Source of the DNA: Flavobacteriaceae bacterium
Lineage (GTDB): Bacteria; Bacteroidota; Bacteroidia; Flavobacteriales; Flavobacteriaceae
Direction of reading: 5' to 3'
NCBI GenBank assembly: GCA_017851655.1
Contig: JAFMMH010000008.1
Span: forward strand, 1-44,695
Length of the DNA: 44,695 nt
The notes under the pieces are model-generated. The model saw only the letters and a program-made list of their open reading frames with translations. It was not told the DNA's origin and did no database searches. This document shows, piece by piece, positions 1 to 8,485 of the stretch. A program made the translations under genes and the position numbers. Positions within the stretch are counted from its first letter, which is position 1. Each line of letters begins with the position of its first letter.

Positions 1-51
1 GGGACCAACTGATTATGAGTCAGCTACTCTAACCAACTGAGCTATAGGACC
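1..51 (-). tRNA. tRNA-Met (CAT anticodon), 3' part cut off by window edge
   Basis: Read on the minus strand, the sequence begins GGTCCTATAGCTCAG, a typical acceptor strand and D-arm start. It continues to an anticodon stem-loop with loop CTCATAA, so the anticodon is CAT (forward bases 15-17). The T-arm and 3' acceptor strand lie outside the window. CAT can be elongator Met, initiator Met, or Ile2 (lysidine-modified). Elongator Met is my best guess, but without the 3' half I cannot separate it from Ile2. Confidence 0.88.
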
Positions 52-95
52 TTTTTTTAGTCTTTAAAGCTTGAGGGCTTTTAAAAACAAGACTG

Positions 96-103
96 CAAAT
101 ATA
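96..103 (-). promoter_or_regulatory. Candidate -7 box for the tRNA-Met gene
   Basis: On the minus strand this reads TATATTTG, an exact match to the Bacteroidota -7 consensus TAnnTTTG. It lies 44 bases upstream of the tRNA 5' end. I see no clear -33 TTG at the usual spacing. Confidence 0.5.
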
Positions 104-174
104 GCACCTAAAATAACAAAAAAGAACAGAATATCTTAAAGAGTCGTGTGTTTGTATTCCCTAAGTTCTAAAAA

Positions 175-204
175 TTGCTGAAGAATAGATATCTCTTATC
201 TTTG
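175..204 (+). promoter_or_regulatory. Promoter of the DUF2452 gene
   Basis: TTG at 175-177 and TATCTTTG at 197-204 are separated by 19 bases, which fits the Bacteroidota -33/-7 promoter. Only six bases separate the -7 box from the ATG at 211, so the transcript should have almost no 5' leader. Confidence 0.75.
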
Positions 205-210
205 TAAAAA

Positions 211-612
211 ATGAAAATGAAAAAAAAGAAGCCCGATGCGGTTGTTTGGGACGAGAACGAACAAAGCTATTTCGCCAAATTATTGCCTTATGCGAGTAGT
301 TTAAGTGGGCCAATTATCGAAGTGCCAAATATTGATGCTTTTAAAAAAAAGGGCGTAGATAAAGTGTCCAAACAGTTTCAAGCAGAACTTAATGATCTTC
401 AAGAAAAAATTAAAGCGTTTGTAACTATCGCTTCTGAAACTCAAAAAGTATATAGCGCACATTTTAAGTTTGAACCCATTGTAGGAGAAATTTACCATTT
501 ATATCAAGGAAATTCACAAACCTTTCTTTCGCTTGTAGAACCTACAGAATGGAACAAAGAGCACTTAGGAAGCTTCCGTTTAAATAGCGATTATAAGTGG
601 GAACGTCAATAA
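211..612 (+). CDS. DUF2452 domain-containing protein
   Basis: This small soluble protein of 133 residues resembles the DUF2452 family, which is common in Flavobacteriia and has no known biochemical function. Recognisable conserved stretches are an N-terminal KKPDAVVWDE, a mid-protein PNIDAFKKKGV, and the C-terminal EIYHLYQ and EEWNKEHLGSF-like blocks. I see no signal peptide or membrane segment, so it is probably cytoplasmic. A second in-frame ATG at 217 could also be the start; 211 is kept because it is the first ATG after a good promoter. It lies just upstream of rbfA with 27 bases between, but rbfA has its own -7 box. The family call comes from pattern memory, not a search. Confidence 0.82.
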   Translation: MKMKKKKPDAVVWDENEQSYFAKLLPYASSLSGPIIEVPNIDAFKKKGVDKVSKQFQAELNDLQEKIKAFVTIASETQKVYSAHFKFEPIVGEIYHLYQGNSQTFLSLVEPTEWNKEHLGSFRLNSDYKWERQ

Positions 613-627
613 GCCCTTTTTTCTATG

Positions 628-635
628 TAATTTTG
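628..635 (+). promoter_or_regulatory. -7 box in front of rbfA
   Basis: TAATTTTG matches TAnnTTTG exactly and ends four bases before the rbfA ATG at 640. A transcript started here would begin at or within a few bases of the start codon. No -33 TTG is obvious, so readthrough from the DUF2452 gene is also possible. Confidence 0.5.
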
Positions 636-639
636 TTCC

Positions 640-1041
640 ATGGATAAACAAGAAACTCCCCGCCAACAGAAAATTAATACGGTCTTACAACAAGAGGTTG
701 CTACCCTACTCCAACTTGCCATCCGAGCAGGCTCAGTAAAAAACTTATTGGTATCTGTCACTAAGGTTCACGTTACCTCTGACCTATCCATTGCCAAAAT
801 CTATTTAAGTATTTTTCCCGTCAAAGATGCCACACATTATGTAAGTACGCTTAAAGAAAACAGTTATCAGCTGCGTCATGATCTGGCTCAGCGCATGAAA
901 AACCAATTGCGTAGAATTCCTGATCTCCAGTTTTATCTTGACGATTCACTGGATTATATTGAAGGAATAGATCATGAATTAAAAAAAGGAACAAACCCAT
1001 TAACCCATCCTGAAATTCTTGCCTCTCGTCAAAAAAAATAA
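640..1041 (+). CDS. rbfA: Ribosome-binding factor A
   Basis: RbfA is a small KH-like protein that binds the 30S subunit during late 16S rRNA maturation, near helix 1 and the 5' end. The 133-residue product shows the family pattern: an N-terminal helix (INTVLQQEVATLLQ), the strand LVSVTKVHVTSDLSIAKIYLSIFP, and the C-terminal LRRIPDLQFYLDDSLDYIEGID, where the RIP-x-L-x-F-x2-D-x-S motif is diagnostic. The length is normal. The downstream permease starts 15 bases after the stop and is probably cotranscribed, an arrangement I remember as usual in Flavobacteriia. Confidence 0.95.
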   Translation: MDKQETPRQQKINTVLQQEVATLLQLAIRAGSVKNLLVSVTKVHVTSDLSIAKIYLSIFPVKDATHYVSTLKENSYQLRHDLAQRMKNQLRRIPDLQFYLDDSLDYIEGIDHELKKGTNPLTHPEILASRQKK

Positions 1042-1056
1042 GACAAAACCAAACTC

Positions 1057-2268
1057 ATGTTAGCTTATTCACTCAAAATCGCCTGGCGATACTTTTTTTC
1101 AAAAAGCTCTCAAACGGTGATTAATAGAATTAACGGTTTTGCCTTTTTTATGGTAGTCATTGCTACAGCTTCTTTATTTATCGTACTTAGTGCTTTTGGA
1201 GGTTTAAAAGCCTTTGGGCTCTCCTTCAGTGAATCTTTTGATCCTGACTACGAAATCAAACCCCTTCAAGGAAAATATTTTAATGTTTCCGATTCTCTCC
1301 TAAGTAAAATAGAATCGCTCCCTGAAATAATTGCCATTGCACCTCAGATTGAAGAAAAAGTTTTTCTTTCCTACGATCAAAAAAATCAAGTTGCATATTT
1401 AAAAGCCGTTCCTCCAAACTACACCAGTGTTGTAGCGATAGACTCTCTAATTGCATTAGGTGAATGGTTGTCATTTGATGGGTCTGATGTTGTTTTAGGG
1501 TTTAGTATTGCCGGAAACTTAAGTGTTGGTGTTTACGATTATACTTCTTTTTTAAACATTAAAGTTCCCAAAAAAAAGAAACAGACCCTATTGGATCAAA
1601 ACCCATTTAAACAAGTAAATGCACTCACCGTTGGGCTTTATCAAATCAATGAAGAGCTGGATAAAAAATACGTTTTTTCAAGGCTAGAGCTTGCTCAAAA
1701 TTTGTTAGACCTTCAGCCACAAGAATATACCTCTCTTGTTCTAAAAACCCAACCTACTCTTTCTAAAAGCGAGCTGGCTGAACTACTTAAGCCCCTGATA
1801 AAAAAGCCTATCCAACTAATTTCAAGAGCAGAACAAAATACAGCCCTATACAAAATGCTCAACATGGAACATCTCGCCATATATTTTATTTTCACCTTGG
1901 TTATGATTATTGCTTTGTTTAATGTCGTTGGCGCATTAATTATGATGATTATTGACAAAAAAGGGCAAATGAAAATCATTCAATCCATGGGTGCTACACC
2001 CAAAGGAATTTATCAAATCTTCTTTATACTTGGGCTTTTAATCTGCATTTTTGGAGGAAGCGTTGGTCTAGTATTCGGTGTTATAATTGTAATGCTTCAA
2101 AGCGCATTCCCTTTTATTTATGTCCCAGGAACTACCCTAGCTTATCCTGTAGTTTTTGAAGCGGAAAATCTTTTAATTGTAATTGGAACTCTTTTGGTCT
2201 TAGGAACTTTAAGCACTGCTTGGGCTACGCGTGGATTAGGAAAAGAGCTGAGAAATCAAACGATTTGA
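1057..2268 (+). CDS. ABC transporter permease, LolC/LolE (FtsX) type
   Basis: This 403-residue inner-membrane protein has the LolC/LolE architecture. One N-terminal membrane helix (about residues 24-46) is followed by a large periplasmic domain of about 220 residues and three C-terminal helices (about 272-300, 318-350 and 366-390). The N-terminal IAWRYFFSKSSQ and the IMMIIDKKGQMKIIQSMGAT segment before the third helix are typical of the FtsX/MacB permease superfamily; the latter is the coupling region. Lol permeases extract lipoproteins from the inner membrane with a LolD ATPase, but no ATPase gene is adjacent. Function as a lipoprotein exporter is inferred. The 3' end overlaps the convergent dusB by 13 bases. 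Confidence 0.85.
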   Translation: MLAYSLKIAWRYFFSKSSQTVINRINGFAFFMVVIATASLFIVLSAFGGLKAFGLSFSESFDPDYEIKPLQGKYFNVSDSLLSKIESLPEIIAIAPQIEEKVFLSYDQKNQVAYLKAVPPNYTSVVAIDSLIALGEWLSFDGSDVVLGFSIAGNLSVGVYDYTSFLNIKVPKKKKQTLLDQNPFKQVNALTVGLYQINEELDKKYVFSRLELAQNLLDLQPQEYTSLVLKTQPTLSKSELAELLKPLIKKPIQLISRAEQNTALYKMLNMEHLAIYFIFTLVMIIALFNVVGALIMMIIDKKGQMKIIQSMGATPKGIYQIFFILGLLICIFGGSVGLVFGVIIVMLQSAFPFIYVPGTTLAYPVVFEAENLLIVIGTLLVLGTLSTAWATRGLGKELRNQTI

Positions 2269-3251
2269 TCCTCTGTAAAAGCTTCCATTATTTCATCAAA
2301 GACCTCAAATACTTTTGCAGCTTCATCCGAAGTAACCATTCGAGTTCTAAAGGGCTTAAAGTTTGGAATACCCTTAAAATAATTTGTATAATGTCTTCGT
2401 GTTTCTAATACACCTAATGTTTCTCCTTTCCAGTCTATAGCCATTTCCAAATGTCTTCTCGCGGCAGCAACTTTTTGATCAATACTTGGGGGGTCAAGTT
2501 TTTTTCCTGTTTCCAAAAAATATTTGACTTCATTAAAAAACCATGGATTTCCGATACTGGCTCTTCCGATCATAGCTCCGTCAATTCCGAATTCGTCTCG
2601 CATTTTAAGTGCTTGTTCAGGAGTATTAACATCCCCGTTCCCAAAAACAGGAATATGCATTCGGGAGTTGTTCTTAACAGCTGCAATTTGAGTCCAATCA
2701 GCATCCCCTTTATACATTTGAGCACGTGTCCTGCCATGAATTGAAATAGCGGCACAGCCAACGTCTTGAAGGCGCTCTGCGACTTCTACAATATGAATAG
2801 AATCATGATCCCACCCCAATCGCGTTTTGACAGTTATAGGAAGGTTAGTATGTTTTACCATCGCTTCGGTCAGTTTTACCATCAATGGAATGTCTTTTAA
2901 TATTCCTGCCCCTGCCCCTTTGGAAACTACTTTTTTTACAGGACAGCCAAAATTAATGTCAATAATATCTGGCTTTGACGCCTCAACAATCTCAACAGAT
3001 CGAACCATAGATTCTAAGTTGGCACCAAAAATTTGTATACCAACTGGGCGTTCTTTTTCGTATATATCAAGTTTTTGAACACTCTTGGCAGCATCACGAA
3101 TAAGCCCCTCGCTTGATATAAATTCCGTGTAAACAACATCTGCACCATTTTCTTTACACAAGGCTCGAAAAGGAGGGTCGCTGACATCTTCCATTGGTGC
3201 AAGAAGCAAAGGGAAGTCATTTAACGCTATGTTACCTATTTTAACTGCCAT
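2256..3251 (-). CDS. dusB: tRNA-dihydrouridine synthase B
   Basis: This FMN-dependent enzyme reduces uridine to dihydrouridine in the tRNA D-loop. The 331-residue protein has the Dus TIM-barrel signatures: LLAPMEDVSDPPFRALC near the N-terminus, the catalytic-cysteine block DINFGCPVKKVVSKGAGAGIL (about residues 97-117), the phosphate-binding VKTRLGWD, SIHGRTRAQMYKG, and the FMN-binding FGNGDV and MIGRASIGNPW. This is the NifR3/DusB subfamily. It has its own -7 box and overlaps the convergent permease gene by 13 bases, so no terminator separates the two. Confidence 0.95.
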   Translation of the reverse strand: MAVKIGNIALNDFPLLLAPMEDVSDPPFRALCKENGADVVYTEFISSEGLIRDAAKSVQKLDIYEKERPVGIQIFGANLESMVRSVEIVEASKPDIIDINFGCPVKKVVSKGAGAGILKDIPLMVKLTEAMVKHTNLPITVKTRLGWDHDSIHIVEVAERLQDVGCAAISIHGRTRAQMYKGDADWTQIAAVKNNSRMHIPVFGNGDVNTPEQALKMRDEFGIDGAMIGRASIGNPWFFNEVKYFLETGKKLDPPSIDQKVAAARRHLEMAIDWKGETLGVLETRRHYTNYFKGIPNFKPFRTRMVTSDEAAKVFEVFDEIMEAFTEDQIV

Positions 3252-3261
3252 ATAATGCGAA

Positions 3262-3269
3262 CAAAATTA
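3262..3269 (-). promoter_or_regulatory. -7 box for dusB
   Basis: On the minus strand it reads TAATTTTG, an exact TAnnTTTG match ending ten bases before the dusB ATG. This predicts a very short leader. Confidence 0.55.
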
Positions 3270-3455
3270 GTGTTTTTTCCCCTTTTATGAACAGGAACCA
3301 TTTTCCCGCCCTTCTTTTGCTTGAGATAAATCGCAGATTCGTTCTTCGCTTCTGAAAATTTTATGTTTTTACTCGAATCCCTTTATGATGTTTAATTATG
3401 CTCCTAATAAATTAAAATAGTTTCATACAACTCTATTTAACTCCATCTACAACAC

Positions 3456-3463
3456 TATCTTTG
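3456..3463 (+). promoter_or_regulatory. -7 box for lepA
   Basis: TATCTTTG is an exact match to TAnnTTTG. The start of transcription should fall near 3468-3472, just before a five-codon open frame that overlaps the lepA start. No good -33 TTG is visible. Confidence 0.6.
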
Positions 3464-3474
3464 CAACTTTAAGA

Positions 3475-3492
3475 ATGCCTCCTTGGCTATGA
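3475..3492 (+). other. Possible leader mini-ORF (MPPWL) overlapping lepA start
   Basis: ATG CCT CCT TGG CTA TGA gives the peptide MPPWL. Its stop TGA (3490-3492) overlaps the lepA ATG (3489-3491), the arrangement used in translational coupling. It begins about 11 bases after the -7 box, so it would sit at the very 5' end of the message. Translation is not shown; the arrangement could be chance. Confidence 0.3.
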
Positions 3493-5285
3493 AAAACATT
3501 CGTAATTTTTGTATTATTGCCCATATAGATCACGGGAAAAGCACCTTGGCAGACCGTTTGTTGGATTTCACTGGTACAGTAACAGAACGTGAAAAACAAG
3601 ATCAATTACTTGATAATATGGACCTTGAGCGTGAACGCGGAATCACGATAAAGTCACATGCCATCCAAATGGAATACCAACACGAAGGGGAAACCTATGT
3701 CTTAAACTTAATCGATACTCCTGGCCACGTTGACTTTTCTTATGAAGTATCTCGATCCATTGCTGCCTGTGAAGGTGCTTTACTTATCGTAGATGCTGCG
3801 CAAAGTATTCAAGCACAAACGATTTCTAACCTCTATTTAGCTCTTGAAAATGATTTAGAAATTATCCCTGTTTTAAACAAAATAGACCTCCCTTCCGCAA
3901 ATCAAGAAGAAGTTACAGACGACATCGTAGATCTTTTAGGCTGTCTCCCTGAAGATGTTATTCCTGCCTCTGCCAAATCAGGTATTGGAATTAAAGAAAT
4001 TTTAACTGCCATCATTGACCGCATACCTCCGCCAGCAGGGAGTGTAGAAGAGCCCTTACAGGCGCTTATATTTGATTCCGTGTACAATCCTTTCAGAGGA
4101 GTTGAAACGTATTTTCGTGTACTAAATGGTAAAATAGAAAAGGGTCAAAAAATTCAGTTTATCGCTACACAAAAGACGTATTTCGCAGATGAAATTGGAA
4201 CACTTAAACTTAAACAAGAGCCTAAAAAACAAATATTAGCAGGAGATGTTGGCTATTTAATCACCGGTATAAAAGAAGCCAAAGAAGTTAAGGTTGGTGA
4301 TACAATTACAGATCCATTGAATCCAACTCAAAATGCAGTAGACGGATTTGAAGAAGTCAAGCCCATGGTCTTTGCAGGAATCTACCCTGTTGACACAGAA
4401 GAGTACGAAGAGCTCCGAGCCTCTATGGAAAAACTACAGCTCAATGATGCTTCATTGGTGTTTTTTCCTGAAAGTTCAGCAGCATTAGGTTTTGGATTTC
4501 GATGCGGTTTCCTAGGAATGCTCCATCTTGAAATTATCCAAGAGCGATTGGAAAGAGAATTTAATATGACGGTAATCACTACTGTGCCAAACGTTTCTTA
4601 CAAAGCTTATACTAAAAAAGACCCCGACAATTTTATTAGTGTCAATAATCCTTCAGACTTGCCAGACCCCTCTATGTTAGACCGTGTTGAAGAACCTTAT
4701 ATAAAAGCTTCTATTATCACTAAAGCAGACTTTGTGGGGAATGTGATGTCGCTTTGCATAGAAAAAAGAGGTGAGATTACAAACCAAACCTACCTTACCC
4801 CAGAACGTGTTGAGCTAAATTTTGATTTGCCATTAGCAGAAATCGTATTCGACTTTTATGACCGCCTCAAGACCGTTTCTAAAGGATATGCTTCATTCGA
4901 TTATTCGCCTATAGGAATGCGTGCCTCAAAATTAGTCAAAGTGGATATTTTGCTAAACTCCAATCAGGTAGATGCTCTTTCTGCTCTGATTCATACAGAT
5001 AACGCATATACTATTGGTAAAAAAATCTGTGAAAAGCTCCGTCAACTTATCCCTCGTCAGCAATTTGATATTCCTATACAGGCAGCCATAGGAGCAAAAA
5101 TCATTTCACGAGAAACAATTAAAGCCCTTCGAAAAGACGTTACCGCAAAATGTTATGGCGGTGACATAAGCCGAAAAAGAAAGCTTTTGGAAAAACAAAA
5201 GAAAGGGAAAAAGAAAATGCGACAGATTGGGAACGTAGAAATTCCTCAGCAGGCTTTTATGGCTGTACTTAAGCTCAACGATTAA
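3489..5285 (+). CDS. lepA: Translation elongation factor 4 (LepA)
   Basis: LepA/EF4 is a ribosome-dependent GTPase of the EF-G family implicated in 30S biogenesis and in rescuing mistranslocated ribosomes. The 598-residue protein shows G1 AHIDHGKST (residues 11-19), the switch region [10 protein letters not shown]3 DTPGH (76-80) and G4 NKID (130-133), followed by domains II, III and V. The LepA-specific C-terminal domain ends in [19 protein letters not shown]. The ORF track starts at a TTG at 3483; I prefer the ATG at 3489, which gives the standard family start [19 protein letters not shown]. It is probably a single-gene unit with its own promoter, followed after 84 bases by usp, which also has its own promoter. 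Confidence 0.97.
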   Translation: MKNIRNFCIIAHIDHGKSTLADRLLDFTGTVTEREKQDQLLDNMDLERERGITIKSHAIQMEYQHEGETYVLNLIDTPGHVDFSYEVSRSIAACEGALLIVDAAQSIQAQTISNLYLALENDLEIIPVLNKIDLPSANQEEVTDDIVDLLGCLPEDVIPASAKSGIGIKEILTAIIDRIPPPAGSVEEPLQALIFDSVYNPFRGVETYFRVLNGKIEKGQKIQFIATQKTYFADEIGTLKLKQEPKKQILAGDVGYLITGIKEAKEVKVGDTITDPLNPTQNAVDGFEEVKPMVFAGIYPVDTEEYEELRASMEKLQLNDASLVFFPESSAALGFGFRCGFLGMLHLEIIQERLEREFNMTVITTVPNVSYKAYTKKDPDNFISVNNPSDLPDPSMLDRVEEPYIKASIITKADFVGNVMSLCIEKRGEITNQTYLTPERVELNFDLPLAEIVFDFYDRLKTVSKGYASFDYSPIGMRASKLVKVDILLNSNQVDALSALIHTDNAYTIGKKICEKLRQLIPRQQFDIPIQAAIGAKIISRETIKALRKDVTAKCYGGDISRKRKLLEKQKKGKKKMRQIGNVEIPQQAFMAVLKLND

Positions 5286-5321
5286 GGAACGCTATCTTAT
5301 TCCCACAAACATTGAATCCGT

Positions 5322-5351
5322 TTGCTTATTGGGTTTTTCCGTGTATATTTG
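5322..5351 (+). promoter_or_regulatory. Promoter of the usp-sulP operon
   Basis: TTG at 5322-5324 and TATATTTG at 5344-5351 are separated by 19 bases, a full Bacteroidota promoter. Because the box lies inside the ORF-track reading frame that starts at 5322, it decides in favour of the ATG at 5370 as the true start. Confidence 0.7.
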
Positions 5352-5369
5352 AGGAAAACCAAGACATCA

Positions 5370-6233
5370 ATGGCATTCAACTCGTTTAAAAAACTTCTTT
5401 TTGGTTTTGCTTTTTCTCCCTCTTTGAAAGCAAATGTTTTTGAGGTTACACGACTAGCTTCATTTTTAGAAGCTTCTTTGGTTTTTGTTCATGTTGGGGA
5501 AAAAACAACAGAAAAAGAAACGCTTTTTAACGCCATCCTAGAGGAATGTCCTGATAAGCCAAAAAATGTTGAGCTTCATTGGAAAACAGGGAATCCTGTG
5601 GAAACTTTAATAAAAATTTGCCAAACATTTGAAATCGACTTGTTGCTTTTAGGTGCTCTAAAGCGCGAGAAAATGCTTAAATATTACCTTGGGTCTATTG
5701 CCCGTCAAATTACACGAAAAGCTCCCTGTTCCGTTTTGTTGATGCTTAATCCCTCTATCATAAGGCAACCGTGTAAATATATCGTAGTAAATGGTTTTGA
5801 TAGCCCTCAAACACAAGACACAATTGAAGCTGCCTTTGAAATGGGTCAGGCTTTAAAAGCTGAAAAATTGACATTGGTTGAAGAAATCAGCGAAGCCCGC
5901 GTTGCGATTGCAGTAAACGATGATCGAAGTTTAAGAAAAGCAACCTTACGCAAAGAAAAAATTAACCGAGAAGAAAAAATGCGGGTTCATGATGTTATTG
6001 ATAAAATTCCTGCACACAAACTAGAAGGAATGAACTGGTCTACCCAAAGTATTTTTGGACGGAGAGGGTACTCTATTGGCCACTATGCTCGTGTTGTTCG
6101 CGCAGACCTTTTAGTTATGAATGCTCAAGAAAAAACTTCTTTTTTTAGCCGTTTTTTTCCAAAAGATTTAGAGCATATTTTGGCCGAATTACCAACCGAT
6201 GTTCTTATCGTACTATCTAAAAATAATGGCTAA
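5370..6233 (+). CDS. Universal stress protein, tandem UspA domains
   Basis: This 287-residue protein contains two Usp folds. The first (about residues 1-130) has the helix-strand segment DLLLLGALKREKMLKYYLGSIARQITRKAPCSVLLML, which carries a GS phosphate-binding element and ends the fold. The second (about 133-287) ends with ADLLVMNAQEK...LPTDVLIVLS. Usp proteins bind ATP or other nucleotides and respond to stress or starvation. Its last eight bases overlap the SulP transporter start, so the two proteins are probably made together; a role in controlling the transporter is inference. The second domain looks degenerate in its nucleotide-binding loop. Confidence 0.85.
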   Translation: MAFNSFKKLLFGFAFSPSLKANVFEVTRLASFLEASLVFVHVGEKTTEKETLFNAILEECPDKPKNVELHWKTGNPVETLIKICQTFEIDLLLLGALKREKMLKYYLGSIARQITRKAPCSVLLMLNPSIIRQPCKYIVVNGFDSPQTQDTIEAAFEMGQALKAEKLTLVEEISEARVAIAVNDDRSLRKATLRKEKINREEKMRVHDVIDKIPAHKLEGMNWSTQSIFGRRGYSIGHYARVVRADLLVMNAQEKTSFFSRFFPKDLEHILAELPTDVLIVLSKNNG

Positions 6234-8442
6234 AAAAACTGGATTTACCGAATCAATAAAGTCATTGCCTCAAAACATATTTTCAGGTTTTGTAGTGTCA
6301 TTGATTGCGCTACCCTTAGGCTTGGGTCTTGCAATAGCCTCAGAAGCCCCTCCACTAGCAGGGATTATTGCTGCTGTAGTTGGAGGTATTGTCGTTTCTG
6401 TTTTCGGAGGTTCTCATGTGACTATAGCAGGGCCGGGGAATGGTCTAGTAATTGTTTTACTAGCTTCTATCACGACCCTAGGAGAAGGAAATCTTTTTGA
6501 AGGGTATTTATTTACACTCGCTGCCATTATTATTTCTGGTGTTTTGCTTTTTCTTTTTGGTGTGTTTCGCCTTGGATCTATGAGTGAGTTTTTTCCTGCT
6601 ACTGCCCTTCAAGGGATGTTGGCCGCTATTGGTATTGGAATTTTAGCGAAGCAGTTTCATGTCATGCTAGGTATTCGAAGTGTAAGCGGAGGAACAATTG
6701 ATCTTCTAAAAGCAATTCCTGATTCAATACTTAACTTTATTGCTTTCCATCCTTTTTCGGGGATGTTGGGGTTTTTAAGCCTCATTTTCCTCTTTTTATA
6801 CAGTAGAATACACAACCCTTATTTTCACTTAATTCCTGCTCCTATGTGGGTTGTAGTGGGGTCTATTGGTGTAAGCTATTACTATAATTTAGTGCTCAAT
6901 CAAGTAGCTCCAATAGACCCTGGTCTGTTAATTAAAATTCCAGACCAACTCTTCTCTAATATCCCTCGACCTAACTTTAGTAAGTGGTTTGATATAAATT
7001 TTATTGGTGTAGTTATCTCCATCACTCTTATCGCCAACATAGAGTCCCTTTTAAGCATTAAAGCCGTTGACAAATTAGACCCTAAAAAAAGACGATCCAA
7101 TGTAAATAAAGACCTTCGAGCTCTTGGTTTGGCAAGTATAGCAAGTGGCTTTCTTGGTGGTTTAAATGTTGTTACAGTAATCGCCAGAAGCTCTGTAAAC
7201 GTAAATAATGGCGGAAGTAATCGGTCTGCAAACTTTTTTCATGCTCTATTTTTAATCCTCTTCGTAATCTTCTTAGGCGATCAAATTCAGCGGATTCCTT
7301 TAACGGTTTTAGCAGCAATTTTAGTCTATACAGGGTATCGTCTCGCTTCTCCACAAAACTTATTCAGCGTTTATAAAATTGGTCCAGAACAAGCGCTAAT
7401 ATTCATGGTAACACTCGTTACAACTCTTTACACTAGTTTAATTGTAGGGATCCTTATGGGGATTCTGTTCACTTTTATTGTTCATTTGGTGCTTAGTAAA
7501 AGCTTTTCGTTGTTTTCAATCAATATTTTTAAACCAAATGTGCTGATGTATCTGGAGGAACAAAGCGGAAACTATTACGTAAGTGTCAAAAACTTTTCTA
7601 GTTTTCTGAACTTTTTTAGACTAAAAATTCGACTCGATCAGATTCCCGAATCTGAACACGCTATCGTAGATTTCTCTCTGTGTGAATTTGTAGACCATAC
7701 AGTAATGGAAGGCTTGCATGAATATCAGCGTTCTTTTGCCCGTAAGGGAGGGGTGTTTGAGATCATCGGCTTGGATATTCACGCTGCGGAAACACAACAT
7801 CCTTTTGCTGTCAGAAAAAGCCTCCCAGTTCATCTGCTTCTAGGGCTTAATAGCTCTCTTACAAATCGGCAGAAAGACTTAAAAGCGTTTGCAAATCATT
7901 TAAAGTGGGAATACACTTCGGAAATAGAAAATGCTCCAGAAAAATTGGATACATTTTTGTTTTTTGAAACAAAAACGATCAATTATAGAATCAACCATTT
8001 ACAAAATACAAAAGGTACTTTTTCTATGTTTGATTTATCTTTTTCAGAAGGGGCCTTTATTACAAAAGAAGATTTAAAGGCCACCTTCCTCCTCTTTAAT
8101 GCTCCAACAAAACTCCCTGTTTTCGTTTTAGACAAAGAAGATTTTAAAACAACGCTTTATCAGTGGGCTGGTTTTGATGATATAAACTTTAAAGAATATC
8201 CTGATTTTTCCAAGCGGTTTCACCTGAGCGGTAACGATTCAAAGGCTATTCGAAAACTTTTTACTCCAGATCTTCTTTACTTTTTTGAAAGTCATCCTGT
8301 TTTCCATATTGAATCAAATGGGAAAGAAATCTTGATAAAAGGGAAAGATCGGTTGTCAAGCATTCAAGAAATTAAATTAATGCTCACTTTTGCTAAAGAC
8401 CTTGCAATACATTTGTCGATTGCTCCAAAAAATTCAAACTAA
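6226..8442 (+). CDS. SulP family inorganic anion transporter with STAS domain and extra C-terminal domain
   Basis: This 738-residue inner-membrane transporter belongs to the SulP/SLC26 family, which moves sulfate, bicarbonate or other anions. The N-terminal part has the family hallmark FSGFVVSLIALPLGLGLAIASEAPPLAGIIAAVVGG and GGSHVTIAGPGNGLVIVL, followed by about 12 membrane segments to roughly residue 425. A STAS domain follows, recognised by AIVDFSLCEFVDHTVMEGL. After it come about 200 further residues containing FKEYPDFSKRFHLSGNDSKAIRKLFTPDLL and HIESNGKEILIKG, which are not part of the usual SulP-STAS layout. The ATG at 6226 overlaps the usp stop (ATGGCTAA); the track start at 6199 lies inside usp. 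Bicarbonate uptake is plausible in marine bacteria, but the substrate is not readable here. Confidence 0.9.
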   Translation: MAKKTGFTESIKSLPQNIFSGFVVSLIALPLGLGLAIASEAPPLAGIIAAVVGGIVVSVFGGSHVTIAGPGNGLVIVLLASITTLGEGNLFEGYLFTLAAIIISGVLLFLFGVFRLGSMSEFFPATALQGMLAAIGIGILAKQFHVMLGIRSVSGGTIDLLKAIPDSILNFIAFHPFSGMLGFLSLIFLFLYSRIHNPYFHLIPAPMWVVVGSIGVSYYYNLVLNQVAPIDPGLLIKIPDQLFSNIPRPNFSKWFDINFIGVVISITLIANIESLLSIKAVDKLDPKKRRSNVNKDLRALGLASIASGFLGGLNVVTVIARSSVNVNNGGSNRSANFFHALFLILFVIFLGDQIQRIPLTVLAAILVYTGYRLASPQNLFSVYKIGPEQALIFMVTLVTTLYTSLIVGILMGILFTFIVHLVLSKSFSLFSINIFKPNVLMYLEEQSGNYYVSVKNFSSFLNFFRLKIRLDQIPESEHAIVDFSLCEFVDHTVMEGLHEYQRSFARKGGVFEIIGLDIHAAETQHPFAVRKSLPVHLLLGLNSSLTNRQKDLKAFANHLKWEYTSEIENAPEKLDTFLFFETKTINYRINHLQNTKGTFSMFDLSFSEGAFITKEDLKATFLLFNAPTKLPVFVLDKEDFKTTLYQWAGFDDINFKEYPDFSKRFHLSGNDSKAIRKLFTPDLLYFFESHPVFHIESNGKEILIKGKDRLSSIQEIKLMLTFAKDLAIHLSIAPKNSN

Positions 8443-8485
8443 GCTTTCTCCATATTTTGTAACTTGTTTCAAAATACCTGCTCTT

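Noticed and set aside
301-498. Minus-strand ORF inside the DUF2452 gene
   Set aside because: It is a shadow of the plus-strand gene: it lies entirely within it, has no promoter box, and its translation is low-complexity Phe/Lys-rich with no family resemblance. The same holds for the other short antisense ORFs in the track.
2451-2744. Plus-strand ORF opposite dusB
   Set aside because: It is antisense to a well-conserved gene, has no promoter box and no recognisable domain.
3483-3488. TTG start for lepA given by the ORF track
   Set aside because: The ATG at 3489 gives the standard LepA N-terminus [18 protein letters not shown]; the extra Met-Ala adds nothing.
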